Shown: positions 11,170 to 23,484 of the stretch, one piece after another
How positions within the stretch are numbered: position 1 is the stretch's first letter
Layout: every line of letters starts with the position of its first letter
DNA from: Mercenaria mercenaria
Taxonomy: Eukaryota; Mollusca; Bivalvia; Venerida; Veneridae
DNA: 64,000 bases
Assembly: GCF_021730395.1 (NCBI RefSeq)
Contig: NW_026463393.1
Location: forward strand, 1-64,000
Direction: 5' to 3'
Program-made: the position numbers and the translations under genes
The notes under the pieces: model-generated
The model's input: only the letters and a program-made list of their open reading frames with translations
What the model was told of the DNA's origin: nothing
The model's database searches: none

Positions 11170-13065
11170 ACCCTAACAAGAAATATCGGTAAAACCGATG
11201 GATGCTCCCAAAAACTTGCATAATTATTTAAAGAACAAATGTGGAATTTACTGACTGGGCACATATAGTTTACTGATGTTGAATGACCAAAGGACACTAT
11301 CTCATTGAAAACTTCTTCCAACAGATAATGGAGAAAATACGCGCACCTCCTCTTGAGGATGAAGCATCCTATGAATTTTTGCTCAATTCCACAGTGGTTG
11401 CTGAGAAATACTCCTGACTATGATGGCCTTAAAGTTTACTAATGTTGAACAATCAAAGGGCAATAACTGGGTGAAAAATCATCCAACCAAAACACCAAGA
11501 AAATATGCGCATTTCCTCTTGAAAGTTACGCTTTCTATGAAGTATGACTAAATTCCAACCAGTGGTTGCTGAGAAATTCACCGCGCCAGCATTGTACTAT
11601 AATATACTACTGTTGAATAATCAAAGGGCAATAACTAGGTATAAAGTCATCCAACCAGAACAAGAAGACAATATGCGCATCTCCTCTGGATGATGAACCT
11701 TCCTATGAAGTACGGCTAAATTCCAACCAGTGGTGGCTGAGAAATACTCCAGACAAGAAATGTACTGTAGTAAACTATTGTTGAATAATCAATATACAAC
11801 AAGGCTGTCTGAAAGAAAGCTACATCCCCGCCACTGTTATGGATAGTGAAAGGGTTGATGGTATTGTGTGGAAGCATTAGACATTTGAGTTGTGACCTTG
11901 ACCTTAAGCTTGCACGGGTGAATTTCAAATTCTGCACATTGTTTTGATAAGGGAAATATTACAGCCAAGTCATATCAAAATCCTTCAAGGGGTTTAGGAG
12001 ATACACAGCAGACATAAAAGGAAGACTCAAACCTCTGACCTTGAGTTGTGACCTTGACCTTGAGCCAACATGGCTGACTCATGAGTTCTGCACATCGGCT
12101 TGTTGAGGTGATCAATTGTCCCAAGTTCCATGAAAATCCTCCAAGAGGGCTTAGGAGATACAAAGCGGACACAAAATGGAAGGCTCAAACATTTGACCCG
12201 AGTTTGTGACTTTGACCTTAAAGCTGACATGGCTGATCGTGAGTTCTGCACATCGTCTCAATGAGGTGATCATTTGACACAAGTTTCTTGAATTTCCTTC
12301 AAGGGGTTTAGGAGATATAGAGCAGACACAAAATGGAAAACTCAAACCTTTGACCTCGAATTGTGACCTTGCCCTTAAGCAACATGGCTGACTCATTAGT
12401 TCTGCACATCGTCTTGATACGTGATCATTTGACCCAAGTTTCATGATTATCCTTCAAGGGGTTTAGGAGATACATAGCGGACACGAAATGGAAGGCTCAA
12501 ACCTTTTACCTAGAGTTGTGACCTTGACCTTGAGTCGACATGGCTGACTCATGGGTTCTGCACATTGTCTTGATGAGGTAATTATTTGACCCAAGTTTCA
12601 TGATTATCCTTCATGGGGTTTAGGAGATACAGAGCAGAGTCAGCGGAACAAAATGGAAGGCTCAAACCTTTGACCTAGTGTTGTGACCTTGACCTTGAGC
12701 CGACATGGCTGACTCATGGGTTCTGCACATCGTCTTGATGTAGTGATTATTTGAAAATCCTTCAAAGGGTTTAGGAGATACAGAGTGGACACGAAATGTT
12801 ACGGATGGAAGGAAGGACGGATGGAGACCATTCCTATACACCCCCCCCCCCTCCACCACTTGTGGTGGGAGATTAATAACTGGGTGAAAAATCATCCAAC
12901 CAGAACACGAAGACAATATGCGCATGCCCTCTTGACAGTAAAGTTTCCTATGAAGTATGGCTAGTTCCAACCAGTGATTGCTGACAAATGCTCTAGACAA
13001 GAATTGTACTATAGTATACTTTAAATGTTGAATTATCGTCTTCTCATTGCATAAATTCACTGTCA
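11170..13065. repeat. Compound element of two tandem-unit types
   Basis: The outer unit (about 150 bp, with CAAAGGGCAATAACT, CATCCAACCA and AATATGCGCAT) occurs four to five times at about 11,280-11,790 and again at about 12,870-13,020. Between them, at 11,880-12,800, are six to seven units of about 130 bp with TGTGACCTTGACCTTGAG, ATGGCTGACTCATG, GTTCTGCACATCGTC and GGTTTAGGAGATACA. No protein is encoded. The copy B equivalent is at about 40,125-41,990. Confidence 0.85.
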
Positions 13066-13084
13066 ATTTCATAATGATAATGAG

Positions 13085-14340
13085 CTAACCGGATAGTTTC
13101 GATGTAGACTACAACAGTAACTAAGCATCAACATATGTCCAAATGTTGAATATATTTTTGTTTACTTCTGCCGCTGTCATATTGAATAACTGTCGACAAT
13201 TAAGTACGTTCTGTTCATTGAACCAATATCGCAGCAATATGTTGGAATGGTCCAAATCATCCTTTAGTCCTACTGAATTATATGAGTAACAACAGAAACT
13301 AGAATTCCAGCTATTTTAATGACACGTGAAAAATTAGCAAAATTACGATTTCAAAAATATTTGGCCGTTCTTTTCGTCAGCACATAAGGAATTCATTACT
13401 GAAACGGATTTCATTGTATCTCATACCGATGACCTCTTAGATTGAGCTGGTGCATAACACAAAAACGCAACGGTAATATTACAGTAACTGAGCACAAAAA
13501 TATGTTCAAATTTCGTAATGAGACTTTTAGTCGTATCATGTCGGCATATAGAATGTGTGTAGGCAATGCAATATGTGTACTATTTTAGATCTATCGTCAT
13601 AGTTCAGTGCATCATTAAGCTCTCTAAAACATTGTGAATTACAGCAGTAAGAAGGATTCGAGCCGATTCTACGATAAAGAATTCTACGATTTAAGCAGAT
13701 ATGTCCGTTTTTCATATAATGCATTAACTTCTTAAACAGATTTCAACGTGTATCTTTCCAGTCCCCGATGAAAACCTAAGTGGACTAACCTTGATTCGAC
13801 ACAACCGTTTCCGTGCAGGATATAGCAGTACAATGCATCGAAATATGTTCAAGTTTTAATTAAGGCTTCTTTGGACGTATGCCTCCGACACATTGAAAAA
13901 TCTTCGGCAATACATGTATTGTTTATTGAACAACATTCAAACAATATATCGGCGTAGTTCATGACATCCTCATGCCCTCCCGAACGTTCTGAATTACAGC
14001 ATGGAGTATGTTTATACTGTTGTTTATGTTGTTGGTAGTTATAGCAGTAAAGGCAGTTATACATTTGGTACATATTTGTATTGCTACAACGTCCAACAGT
14101 AATAGCAGTAATAGTGTTGCCACTGCTATAACGTTCCAGCAGTAACAGCGGTAAAACCAGCACGGAGCAGTACAGCATTACAGCGGTAACATTTGTAGTA
14201 CTATTGTTACTATTTAACTTCCAGCTGTAATAATGTTGTTACCGCTAACACTTCAAGCAAAAATAACAGTTATACTGCTGTTACTGCTGTTATTCTCTAG
14301 TGCTAAGTTCATGCTGGTTTTCCATTGTTACGTAATATGA
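13085..14340. repeat. Three diverged ~350-370 bp tandem repeats plus AACAGCAGTAA-rich tract
   Basis: Units begin near 13,130, 13,500 and 13,842 at a related ATATGTtCAAa core and end with related GAATTACAGCA..G. They are diverged from one another but conserved between copies A and B (42,060-43,310). The last 300 bp is rich in short AACAGCAGTAA / TTACTGCTGTTA motifs. Short minus-strand frames here share a weak LNY..D-like pattern, but no gene is supported. Confidence 0.55.
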
Positions 14341-14435
14341 AATAAGGCACTGCCTCAATCAGGAACCGATCCGACTCATCCCATAACATTTACAAAAAAC
14401 TGAGGGCGGCACGGACCGATGGACACATTTTTCGA

Positions 14436-14525
14436 TAGTAAATATCTCATTTGGTATATCGAATCTTACCGTAGTGGGATCGATCTCGATTTTCGTCTTT
14501 TCGCGCAGGATCGATTCCCTATCAA
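14436..14525 (+). repeat. Direct repeat, first copy (partner at 15,318-15,420)
   Basis: Both stretches share CGATAGTA, ATATCTCATT, GTATATCG, GGGATCGATC and GATTTTCGTC in the same order, about 880 bp apart. The stretch is also present in copy B (about 43,410-43,500). Confidence 0.75.
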
Positions 14526-15095
14526 TTTAAAGGTAGATTGTGGAATAAAAACAACACTGCCCATATTTGTACTGATGTGCAAGACGTTGCGGTTCGTACA
14601 AGTTATGTGGATGCTCATTAATAGGCACAAGGAAAAAGCGTTTCTTGCACACTGGACTGGCGTTTCCGATGATTTTACCCATGCCGGCAAAACCCATCTG
14701 GCACCCCACATGCCAGATGACTCTTGTGCTGTTAATGACAACTAGTGGTTCATGCACTGATAATATATTGTTTATGTAAAAATACGAAAAAAAGCAGGTA
14801 CCTTGATAGTTTCTCTCCGTTCCTTATAGTATATTTCTCGATTCAAAATACGTTAGTTTACCATAAGAACATAACGTTACGCTACAAACGATAAAACTTA
14901 AGTGGAACTTTGTTATTGTGCGTAACGCAAAACATCATGACGTCACTTCTGCTTACGGACGTTAATTTCCCGTGCTCTACTATAAGAAAGAGTGCTACAG
15001 AGAAAATATTTCTACCTGTTATTTGTAAAATACGGTATGCAAGAAAAATAATCTGCTAGTATAAAATGCTAACATGTAGACGATATGCAAGAAAA

Positions 15096-15248
15096 AATAT
15101 CAGTCATGTGTTTACGAATCGGATGGAAATATCCGTCCCTCGGCCACCTGCGCATGGGCGGTAATTCGGCAAGCCTCGTTACCGCCCAATGCGCAGGTGC
15201 CCTCGGGACGGATATTTCTATCCGATTCGTAAACACATGACAGATATT
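15096..15248. repeat. 153 bp near-perfect palindrome
   Basis: The arms run inward from AATATC and GTCATGTGTTTACGAATCGG at the left, mirrored from the right end at 15,248. They meet around a loop near TTCGGCAAGCCTCG with GGGCGGTAA / TTACCGCCC next to it. It looks like a hairpin MITE. The copy B equivalent (about 47,872-47,993) has lost part of the right arm. Confidence 0.88.
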
Positions 15249-15317
15249 ATTAATTCTTCCAAAAAATATGAAGTCAGATGCTCTGTGCACGTGCCGGAAG
15301 TACACATTTTTTAATAC

Positions 15318-15420
15318 GATAGTATCATATCTCATTCAGTATATCGCATGTTACTGTAGAGGGATCGATCCCGATTTTCGTCGCTTCGTGACGAAAATTG
15401 GTAGGATCAATTCCCTATAA
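15318..15420 (+). repeat. Direct repeat, second copy (partner at 14,436-14,525)
   Basis: See the first copy. This one continues with a small inverted repeat around CGTCGCTTCGTGACG. It lies just outside the duplicated segment, between the palindrome and the C1q gene. Confidence 0.7.
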
Positions 15421-15608
15421 ACTTTGTCTGTATTCAAGACACTTATAAATTCTAGTCTGTTTTTATGTCTGAAAATTAAGCAAAAATGTTGTGAGTTCAA
15501 TCAGTATTGTATAAGAGTCCAGTAAATATTGCCATATAACTACACACAGTTGAAGAACAAATGCAAACTTTAATTTCATATAGAAAACAGTAGTGAGATA
15601 AGTAATGC

Positions 15609-15630
15609 TTTATTGCTCTGCTGGTTTATT
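15609..15630 (-). promoter_or_regulatory. Polyadenylation signals of the C1q-domain gene
   Basis: Two AATAAA hexamers on the minus strand (plus-strand TTTATT at 15,609-15,614 and 15,625-15,630) lie about 30-50 nt beyond the stop codon of the C1q exon, a normal distance for a 3' end signal. Confidence 0.6.
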
Positions 15631-15660
15631 CATGTATAATCTAGACGAATCTACATATTG

Positions 15661-17098
15661 TTATATTTCCCAAAGCAGATATCCAGAGAATGTTGTGTAC
15701 CGACCGCCGTAAAGATCAGTACCGTAATGCGCATGTACTCTCACCCACACTCTTTCACCTTGGTTGCACTGAATGACGGCAGAATTGAAGCCTTGGTCGT
15801 AACCATGACTTCCAGTAGCACCTGCTGCGTATATGACAACTAGTGCCACGCCATCTTTTACAATTTCAGTTTGTATCGAGTCAGTATGTGTGCTCATTGC
15901 AGCCGATTGGAACATGTATATGCCATTTACTGGACAAATGAAGGCATGCAACACTGTGTCATATGCATGACCTTCGTTGAGCATGACTTGATCGAATGGT
16001 ATAGGATGCTGTTTACCTAGTTCTGTGACAGTATTGGATAAATAAGCTGTAAATGCAATACGACTGATTCCAGAAGGTGTTAGGCGACGTTTCAAGGACG
16101 GATACACTGAAAAAAAAACAAGAAGAAATTGCTTATATTAAACTAATGCATGCATAACGAGTTTCTGGCAGATGTTTTTCTTTTGTTATAATAGTGTCGA
16201 ATATATAATCTAAACATAAGATATAAAAACATTCAAATGAAACTGCAGTAAGGCAAAGACGTAACTGACCTTGACAATACGTAAACAAAATCATGGCGTC
16301 AATTAACCTGATTCACAAGTATTCCTTTTCTTTATTATAAATGCACAGAATTCAAATCAGAAGTTCATTTAATTTCGACAAATCTGGGGGTTTCAAGTAA
16401 ATACACATCACAATTTACCTGTGTCATCTGATTTTCTATCTTTGACATTTAAAACATCGGTATCACTTTCGTTTATGGCATATCCAACGGTTCTTTGTGT
16501 TGAGACATTTTCTTCATTTACTTCGCCGCTGTTTGGAATCACTTTGTCATATTTCAGTTCAGTATTTTCAGCTTTTGCAATTGTTTTTCTTCCCACATGA
16601 TCATATTGTTTTTGATATATTTCACTGAGCTGTTTTTCAACGAGTTTAAAATCAGAGTTATTTTTTTCTTGTGTACGGTAGACATTTCTTTCCAATTCAT
16701 TTATCTTGTTTTCATTTGAGTGTACGGCCTCGATCAGTCTTTCTTCAATATTGTTTAGTCTTTTTTCAACTTTGTTTAATATGATGTCGTTCATTTTCTG
16801 TGATAAATGACGTTTTTCTTCAATGCTGTCACAGCTATTCTTTACCTCAGCCAACTTTTTGCTATAGAACATTTCCGTAGATGCTTGCAACTTTTCACTT
16901 TCAGAAAGTTTATTCTCTATTTTAGCCAATTTCCGCTTATAGAATGTCTCCAGAGAATTCAACTTCTCTAAAAAGGTGTTTTCCATTTGTACCAATTTCC
17001 TCTCGATGCGCAAGTCGAAATCAAAGAAACGTTTCTCCAAACTCGGAAGTTCGGGGCGGCCTGGTTCTGTTTTCTTATCCCTTGCATGTTGTCTTTTC
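15661..17098 (-). CDS. Coiled-coil C1q-domain-containing protein (first exon not found)
   Basis: Two exons are visible. The 5' one (about 17,098-16,419) encodes a charged heptad-rich coiled coil of about 220 residues rich in Glu, Lys and Asn. It ends at a donor ACAG|GTAAAT. A 312 bp intron (16,418-16,107) ends in a T-rich tract and CAG. The last exon (16,106-15,661) joins in phase 1 and encodes a roughly 140-residue C1q jelly-roll domain with AFICPVNGIYMFQSAAMS and GERVWVRVHAHYG, as in the family, ending WEI-stop. In bivalves such proteins are secreted lectin-like pattern-recognition molecules that trimerise through the C1q head; the coiled coil replaces collagen. A start codon and signal peptide were not located. 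An exon further upstream is expected, and the acceptor near 17,099 is tentative. There is no copy in the second duplication unit. Confidence 0.85.
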
Positions 17099-17289
17099 CT
17101 AGTTTACGTTTATATCCTTATCTACTATAGAACAAATGAAGAAATAAACTGTGTACCTGTTTTCGTAAAAGTTATCTCAAGTACGATAAGAAATTGAAAA
17201 TCAATGCCACTCGTACAAGGTTAATCGGTGGGAAGAGAGCAAATACGTGCGTCTGTTTATGGACCAAGATTTGTACTCCGTGTTCTTGT

Positions 17290-17345
17290 TGACGACGACG
17301 ACGACGACGATGATAGATGATGATGATGATGGTGATGACGATATT
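17290..17345. repeat. GAC/GAT trinucleotide microsatellite
   Basis: A run of GAC repeats passes into GAT repeats, interrupted once. It lies upstream of the visible C1q-gene exons. Confidence 0.9.
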
Positions 17346-18660
17346 GCTGCTGTTGTTGTTCTTGATGATGACGATGCATAATGTCATCCATATGTATCCA
17401 ATATCATCTGTAATGTTGTCACAGTCCCAGGTTCTACCAAAATTTAAAACTTCAAAATGCATGTATGATTCTGAATGAACATTTCTTAGTCGTGATATAT
17501 AAAATAAAAGATTTATTCCTGATTGGCACTTTTTCCTAGCCGGAAATGCAGAGAGAAGTGGTTTTAAACAACTAGGATACATTTTAACACGATGACAAAA
17601 ATAGGTTTGATGTCACAACTTCAAGAAAATTATATCCGTGCATTTAATGGTTATACCAAATAACTATGAATATAATTCTCAGGAATAACACATTATATAT
17701 TAGTGCCTTTAAAATGCATCTAAAACTTCCATTCTATGTAAAACGCAGATGACAATACATAATTGTGTAAACACGTAGCAACGCCTTTAAAATTTATAAA
17801 CAATATTTTGTAAACTGTTTTATCTACGATAACTAGAAAATGAAGAACTTCCTAAATTTTGAATAACTACATATCAATGTTGAAATATGTCCTTTTGATT
17901 AATGGGTTGTTTGAATAAAATGTTTCGTTTGTGTGCATGTATGCAAAGCTAATATGACTTAGATCTTATTTTTGGTGCTCAGTTATTGTCGTATTCTGCA
18001 TAAAAACAGTAGAATCGTGCCAAAATTTGGTCCTCTCAGGTCATCGTCGCGGTGTATATCAGATATACTATGGATTAAATGTAGCAATTAATGCATTATT
18101 TATCAGACAACCAGTTGTCATGCTATCGTCCATGAACAGGCAAGATTTTCTATTATGTCGTTTTGAGCGACCTGTGGTTTTTCACTTTTTCTATTTTGTA
18201 AGTTAAAGGTCAATATGAATATGATATGTATGATTTTCTTAATAATATGGTACCAAATTCACAACAGGTAGTCTGATAAACTAAATATTACAGCTGAGTC
18301 AGAAATGTACAAGTTAAAAAAATCTTGAAATAGGTTCTCGGTTATTGATTACAAAAACATATTAGTTATATTTCTAATATATATATCTGTAAATATATCT
18401 TTCATTTTCATACTTACTCCGTCTACTTTGCAAGAGATATCATTCTCCTAGTTTTATGTATCATTGTGTTATGAGCAGTCTCCACTGCCTATGCTTTGAT
18501 TTCTTCTTACGATTCTTACGAAACATATTATATTTTTTACGTGTTTTGTTCCTTGCTGACTTTCCACATGAAAAAGTATGCCATCTATATAAGAGAACTT
18601 CCTATCACGAGATAATCAGGTACATACCTTCTTTCAAGCGAAAGAAATTCGAGTTGATCT
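17346..18660. other. Spacer between duplication copies, no gene identified
   Basis: AT-rich. Only short frames, none with recognisable similarity. The missing 5' exon of the C1q gene could lie here or before it, but no signal-peptide-like ATG frame with a good donor was found. Copy B begins at 18,661. Confidence 0.5.
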
Positions 18661-20536
18661 AACATATTTATACGTCTATGAATACCTTTTATATTCATTC
18701 AAACCAAGTCTTCTTTTACTTTGCTCTTCTGCTTTCTATGCTTCCAAATGATCCTTTTATAGATTTATTCAAGTACCAATATTATGACATTATAAGAATG
18801 TGAAATTATTTAATATCTGTTTCAGTGAAGCTGGTCTAGATGTATCACAGAAAAATAGGAATACGGTTGGCATTTTTTGGACATGAGTGAAGTCATATCA
18901 ACGATAAAGAGCAAGGTTTAAAGAATATCATAAATGGTGATGAGAGAGACTCTGTGCATGTAGTAATTAAACGTGGTCAATTTATTCTTATAGAAGCTAA
19001 AATGTCCAATTCTGTGTCAAAAGGTCACTTGTGCTAAAAATAAGAATGATTCACTTAAAAACCAGGGGCCACTATCTCGAACGCACCTTAAGCCCTAAGA
19101 TGTTCGTAAAGGATACGTAAGGTACTCGTAGCGGATTTTTCCTCTATCTCGAAAGCCTCGTAATTTACGACACTTCGTAAATGTCCTCGTAAGTTAAGGC
19201 TACAAAATCCACCCCTTAGCGTTTTCGTAGTGTATAAAAGTATGTATTTCTGCCTGTCTGAAGGTGAATATGTTTTTTTCTATTGTACCACGCTGAAACT
19301 GTCGTGAAAATATTTATTTAAGTTGTCATTCCGTTCGTTTCTGTCAACGAACATGAATATATCTCATAAAGATGAATAAATTTAGTGCTTTTAGTCCGTT
19401 TTTATAGATAGAACAAAAAGGAGAAGGAAATACATTAATGTTTGTCCGTTTGTTCATCCGGGCTATCGTTTTAACAGTTTGTCAAATTTGCATGGCATTT
19501 GAATTGTTAGGACTGTGCTTTTGCTCAAACATCAACATGTAACAATAACTTTTGGTAATTGGCACCGGCGGTATTTTGATATGATAAGAATTTAAAAGGT
19601 ACAACTAAATGTTGACTAGTTACTGCGGTATATATTTACTGGCGGATGCTATTCGTCAAATGGTGTCGGAAAAAACACAAACGTTACAATCAATTTTCTT
19701 AAAATCACATTGAAAACTTTAGCGCGGTACGATACACATTGCCTACATATTTTGTATCCTTTGAGGTACGTATATCACAAATACGGTTGAGATATCCTAT
19801 AACGGAATTATTGTATCATAGACATTTACCCGTGGACTGTAATAACTGGTGAGACTGAATTATGTTTCGGACTGCCAGCAGTAGAATTCCTAACAACGAA
19901 AGGAATTTATCATTGTACAAGACTATATATTGATTTTCATACTGAACGATACACGCACATCCCCGGCTAAACTTGCTTAATAGGTAGAATACACAAGACC
20001 TAAAAGTAGGTTCGAATACCGAGCGAGGCGTTTTTTTGGTTTCCGTGATGATTTGCTGAAGACAATACATCTAAGTTCATTCATTTTCCACCTCTGCATT
20101 ATGTGGGGGAGTATCTGTAAGGAATCCAGGAATACTAATGCATATTATCTCGAGCACACGACATCTTATTTCGAGCGCACGACTTCTTTATCTCGAGAGC
20201 ACGACATCTTATCTCAGTGCACGACATCTTATCTCGTGCGTACGACATCTTATCTCGAGCACTCGATATTTTATCTCGTGAACTGTACATCTTATCTCGT
20301 GCAAACGACATACTATCTCGTGCGAACGACATCTTATTTCGTGCGCACGACATCTTATCTCGTGCGCTTGACATCTTATATCGTTCACACGACATCTTAT
20401 TTCGTTCGCACGACATCTTATCTATATTTTATTAGGGTCTTTTTATGTATTCAGATCATCAGTGAAAATATATGGACGAGTAGATAATTAGTGTCCCGCC
20501 TATTCAGATTTTATTTAAACTTTCCTCAAGTACAAG

Positions 20537-20730
20537 GGGAGCGGTGGTCTAGTGGATAAGGTGTCGACCGCTCAATCCAGGGATCGTGGGTTCGAGCGCC
20601 ACTGGGGTCACGACCATGACTTCTTATATGACACCAGTACTGGGTTTTCAGGAAGCGAACTCGAGCGTGGTTCCAATAAGCTTGAAGCTTTCATTACAAT
20701 CGAGCTAAAACAAATTAGTATAAACTTAAA
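20537..20730 (+). mobile_element. tRNA-headed SINE with target duplication
   Basis: The tRNA-like head has GCGGTGGTCTAGTGGATAAGG and GGGTTCGAGCGCC. The body has CACGACCATGACTTCT and GACACCAGTACTGGG. The 12 bp duplication CTCAAGTACAAG is at 20,525-20,536 and 20,731-20,742. It is inserted inside the middle foldback element. Confidence 0.9.
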
Positions 20731-21164
20731 CTCAAGTACAAGTTTATCACATCATTTGGGGGAGCAGTGCACATAATTGGTCATCCTATCGTCAAAATTA
20801 AAACATAATCATGCTTATTGCATGTTAGAATATAGCAACAAAATGCAGTTTGACTGATTCGCACATTGTCAGAAAAGTTATAAAATTTGATGTATGGATA
20901 ATGGGGAAACAGAGAAATTCTTGATATATGGGCGAAGCCTACATACTTAATCTTTATTTTGTCAGGGGCTTAAATCTATTCCTTTGTGTCATCGCTGAAT
21001 TTTCGCTGCATTTTTTTATCAGTTTAATATTTATAACTATAACGAAAAATAAACTACATGTTCACAACTGAAAATGTGGTCAGTTCCTAATTTGAAGACT
21101 TTTTTTTCAAAACATCTACATTCTATAACTGGTAGTCTCACTTCGACCTCAGCACCACAACCAT

Positions 21165-21335
21165 TAATTGTATACACACAAACAACACGCATATGCACGC
21201 GCATATACGCAAGCACGTAGGTACAAGCATGCACCCACGTACGCACACACAAACACACAGCACACACAACGACGACCAATAAATCCACATATATGCGCAC
21301 GCATGCACGCACGCACAACGACAACAAATAAATAA
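21165..21335. repeat. CA-rich alternating purine-pyrimidine tract
   Basis: An interrupted CACA / GCACGC / ATACGC-rich stretch dominated by alternating purines and pyrimidines, the composition expected to favour Z-DNA. Frames across it are Cys/Val/Arg-rich artefacts. Confidence 0.75.
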
Positions 21336-21388
21336 ACACATATTAATTGCACTTGTTTTCCTTTTTTTTCATAACTTGGTATTACATG

Positions 21389-23484
21389 TGTGGCAACGTT
21401 AAATGTCGCAACGCCGCTAAATGTCGCAACCACCGATAAATGTCGCAAGGTTGACGTTAAATGTCGCAACCACCGCTAAATGTCGCAAAATCGTCTGCCG
21501 CTAAATGTCGCGCCTTTAACGTTAAATGTGGCAAAAATTTGCCCACCGTTATATGTCGCAACACCAACGCTAAATGTCGCACTTCCTATTTGACACTATG
21601 ATTATCAATTCTTTGTGAATATTTACTTTTTTGAGGGAAGAAAAATTAACAGGTTTATGTAATACAAATAATTATCTTAATGATAAGTGTTGTTACATAT
21701 AGCAACAAGAGGGCCTTGTTGGCCATAGTCCGCTCACCTGAGTTCCACACCTTGCTTGAACAGTGACGCAAGAAAAATATTTGTGAAATTATTTTGTAAT
21801 AGGGCCAGTGTTTTAGGACAGAAGTATTCTAAAGTTTCTTCTAACTAAATACGATTTGGTCATAGTGTTGTATGTTTGTGGGGGTTGGGTATGGGTGGAG
21901 AACGGGGTGAATAACGACACAGAAATCTAAGACACAAACACACAGCACCAAGACAATTATTAATAATAGAAAATATAAATATTTACATTTTTGAAGTGGG
22001 GGAGGGGGGAGGGGCGGTGGGACAGAGAGGGGGTTATGTGTGGCGGAAAAGTAGGATAATGAGACTAAACCAAACAATTTTAAGAGATTAAATGTAAAAT
22101 AATATCAAAATTCCCGCTTTACCTGAAAGAATGTACAGAGGGCCACATAGGATCTTTCTCCGCCATTGAAGCTTGATAGTTATCTTATGACTCTAAATGT
22201 AAACCTCCAAACAAAGAAATAGAAACCCATGGCTGATTAATAGAAAATCTTCGTTTTCTACAGCTGGTACAACACACAGTCTTCGTGGTCGCGTAGTTTG
22301 AACATCCAGTTGTATAACAGGCCTGGATGTTTCCCGAGCCGATTCCCCCCACCCCAAACCCCAACCTTGTTGGCTTTCTAGTGACTTATTCTCATCAAAG
22401 TTGCACCCAACTATTTTGGAAATCATATTTTCTCAAAATGTAGACCCAGAACGCTCCAGTGGCGAACATTTTATACTAAAAATTCCCCAGGGGGAAGAAC
22501 CATTGACCCCTTAAAATGGGGGGAGTACCCCTCCAGTACCTTAAAATGAAGAAAAAAAGTGCACCAGAGGCAACCATTTTATACCTGTATTTCAAACTTT
22601 CCAGGGGAGAGACCCTGAGCCCTCAAAAATGACAGGGATAACCCCTCCCATACACAGAAATTTTGAACAAAAGAATCAATTAAAGTCCAGCATTCCATAC
22701 CTGTATTTCAAAATTGTCAATGAGAAAAGACCCTAACCACCTAAAGTAAGAGGAGTGCCCCTCTAGTACGTACCTAAAAATAGACAAAAATGAACCACAG
22801 GCCAACATTTCATACCTGTGTATCAAAAACTTTCCCACAAATACGGACAGAGGAACCCCGTACCTACTGCACGTCTCCGGTGACGCTTTTGTTTTAAACT
22901 TGTGCCCCTCTCTCCTCTCCCCCCCCCCCCCCCCCAAATCATCCTCCATCAACAATTTCTGGCCCCCGGCCTGTTGTGTAACGAAATTCAGGTCGACTAA
23001 AGACATGCGATACAACGCGCGACAATACGGAGCGCGAGCTTAATGTCTCATGAGCTAAACAGGACTCCATAGAATTACATAGTTCAGACCTGAAATAAAT
23101 CTAGTACTGTGGCGAGTACCACGTTAGTGCTCAAACCTAACCTTAAGATATGAATATATAACGTATGTATGATGCGGAACCACTGAAAAGCAAACGTGCA
23201 GATTAGAATAAAAGGTCAATTCAGCCCTTCCCAAATCAAGCATGCATTACCCAGTCTTATCTCTAAGTTGTAAAGACTGTTTAACTTAGCTTTAACTTAG
23301 CTTATTTTGCTGTGCGACATTTAGCGTTGGTGTTGCGACATATAACGGTGGGCAAATTTTTGCGACATTTAACGTTAAAGGTGCGACATTTAGCGGCAGA
23401 CGATTTTGCGACATTTAGCGGTGGTTGCGACATTTAACAGTGATTGCGACATTTAGCGGCATTGCGACATTTAACGTTTCCACA
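21389..23484. mobile_element. Inner foldback element with TAAATGTCGCAA arrays
   Basis: The left arm (21,389-21,585) holds nine TAAATGTCGCAA-type motifs separated by alternating GTT- and CCGC-type spacers. The right arm (23,311-23,484) is nearly its exact reverse complement, spacer for spacer. The ends read TGTGGcAACGTTAAATG. The interior holds a truncated AACAAGAGGGCC-head element at about 21,705 and an array of 115 bp units. Confidence 0.9.
22440..22850. repeat. About four ~115 bp tandem units
   Basis: Units repeat CATTTTATACCTGTATTTCAAA, cut short here to its recurring core TATACCTGTATTTCAAA, together with CCCCTCCAGTACCT-like and GACCCTGA-like blocks. Related units in the opposite sense occur at about 34,540-35,060. 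A C17 run follows near 22,920. Confidence 0.75.

Larger units (their letters stand above)
1..15250 (+). repeat. Copy A of a long direct segmental duplication
   Basis: This segment recurs in the same orientation at 18,661-47,993. The order is kept throughout: antisense SINE, 27 bp minisatellite, 218 bp MITE, TRIM-like gene, CXC-like fragment, TRIM coiled-coil fragment, tandem-unit element, diverged 360 bp repeats, short palindrome. Long stretches (for example 4,560-5,020 against 28,790-29,260) show only about three differences. Copy A lacks most of the large insertions found in B and often shows the uninterrupted site. Confidence 0.95.

Noticed and set aside
13849-14178. 109-codon minus-strand frame with several Cys
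   Set aside because: Lies in diverged tandem repeats and an AACAGCAGTAA-rich tract; not maintained as one frame across units.
20053-20487. Long frames on both strands with regular Tyr-Leu / Ser-Arg periodicity; also CRISPR-like regular spacing
   Set aside because: Produced by the 21 bp tandem repeats of a foldback arm. Units are contiguous with no unique spacers, so neither a protein nor a CRISPR array.
21037-21469. Cys/Val-rich minus-strand frames resembling membrane or toxin-like peptides
   Set aside because: Translation of a CA-rich alternating tract and repeat arms.
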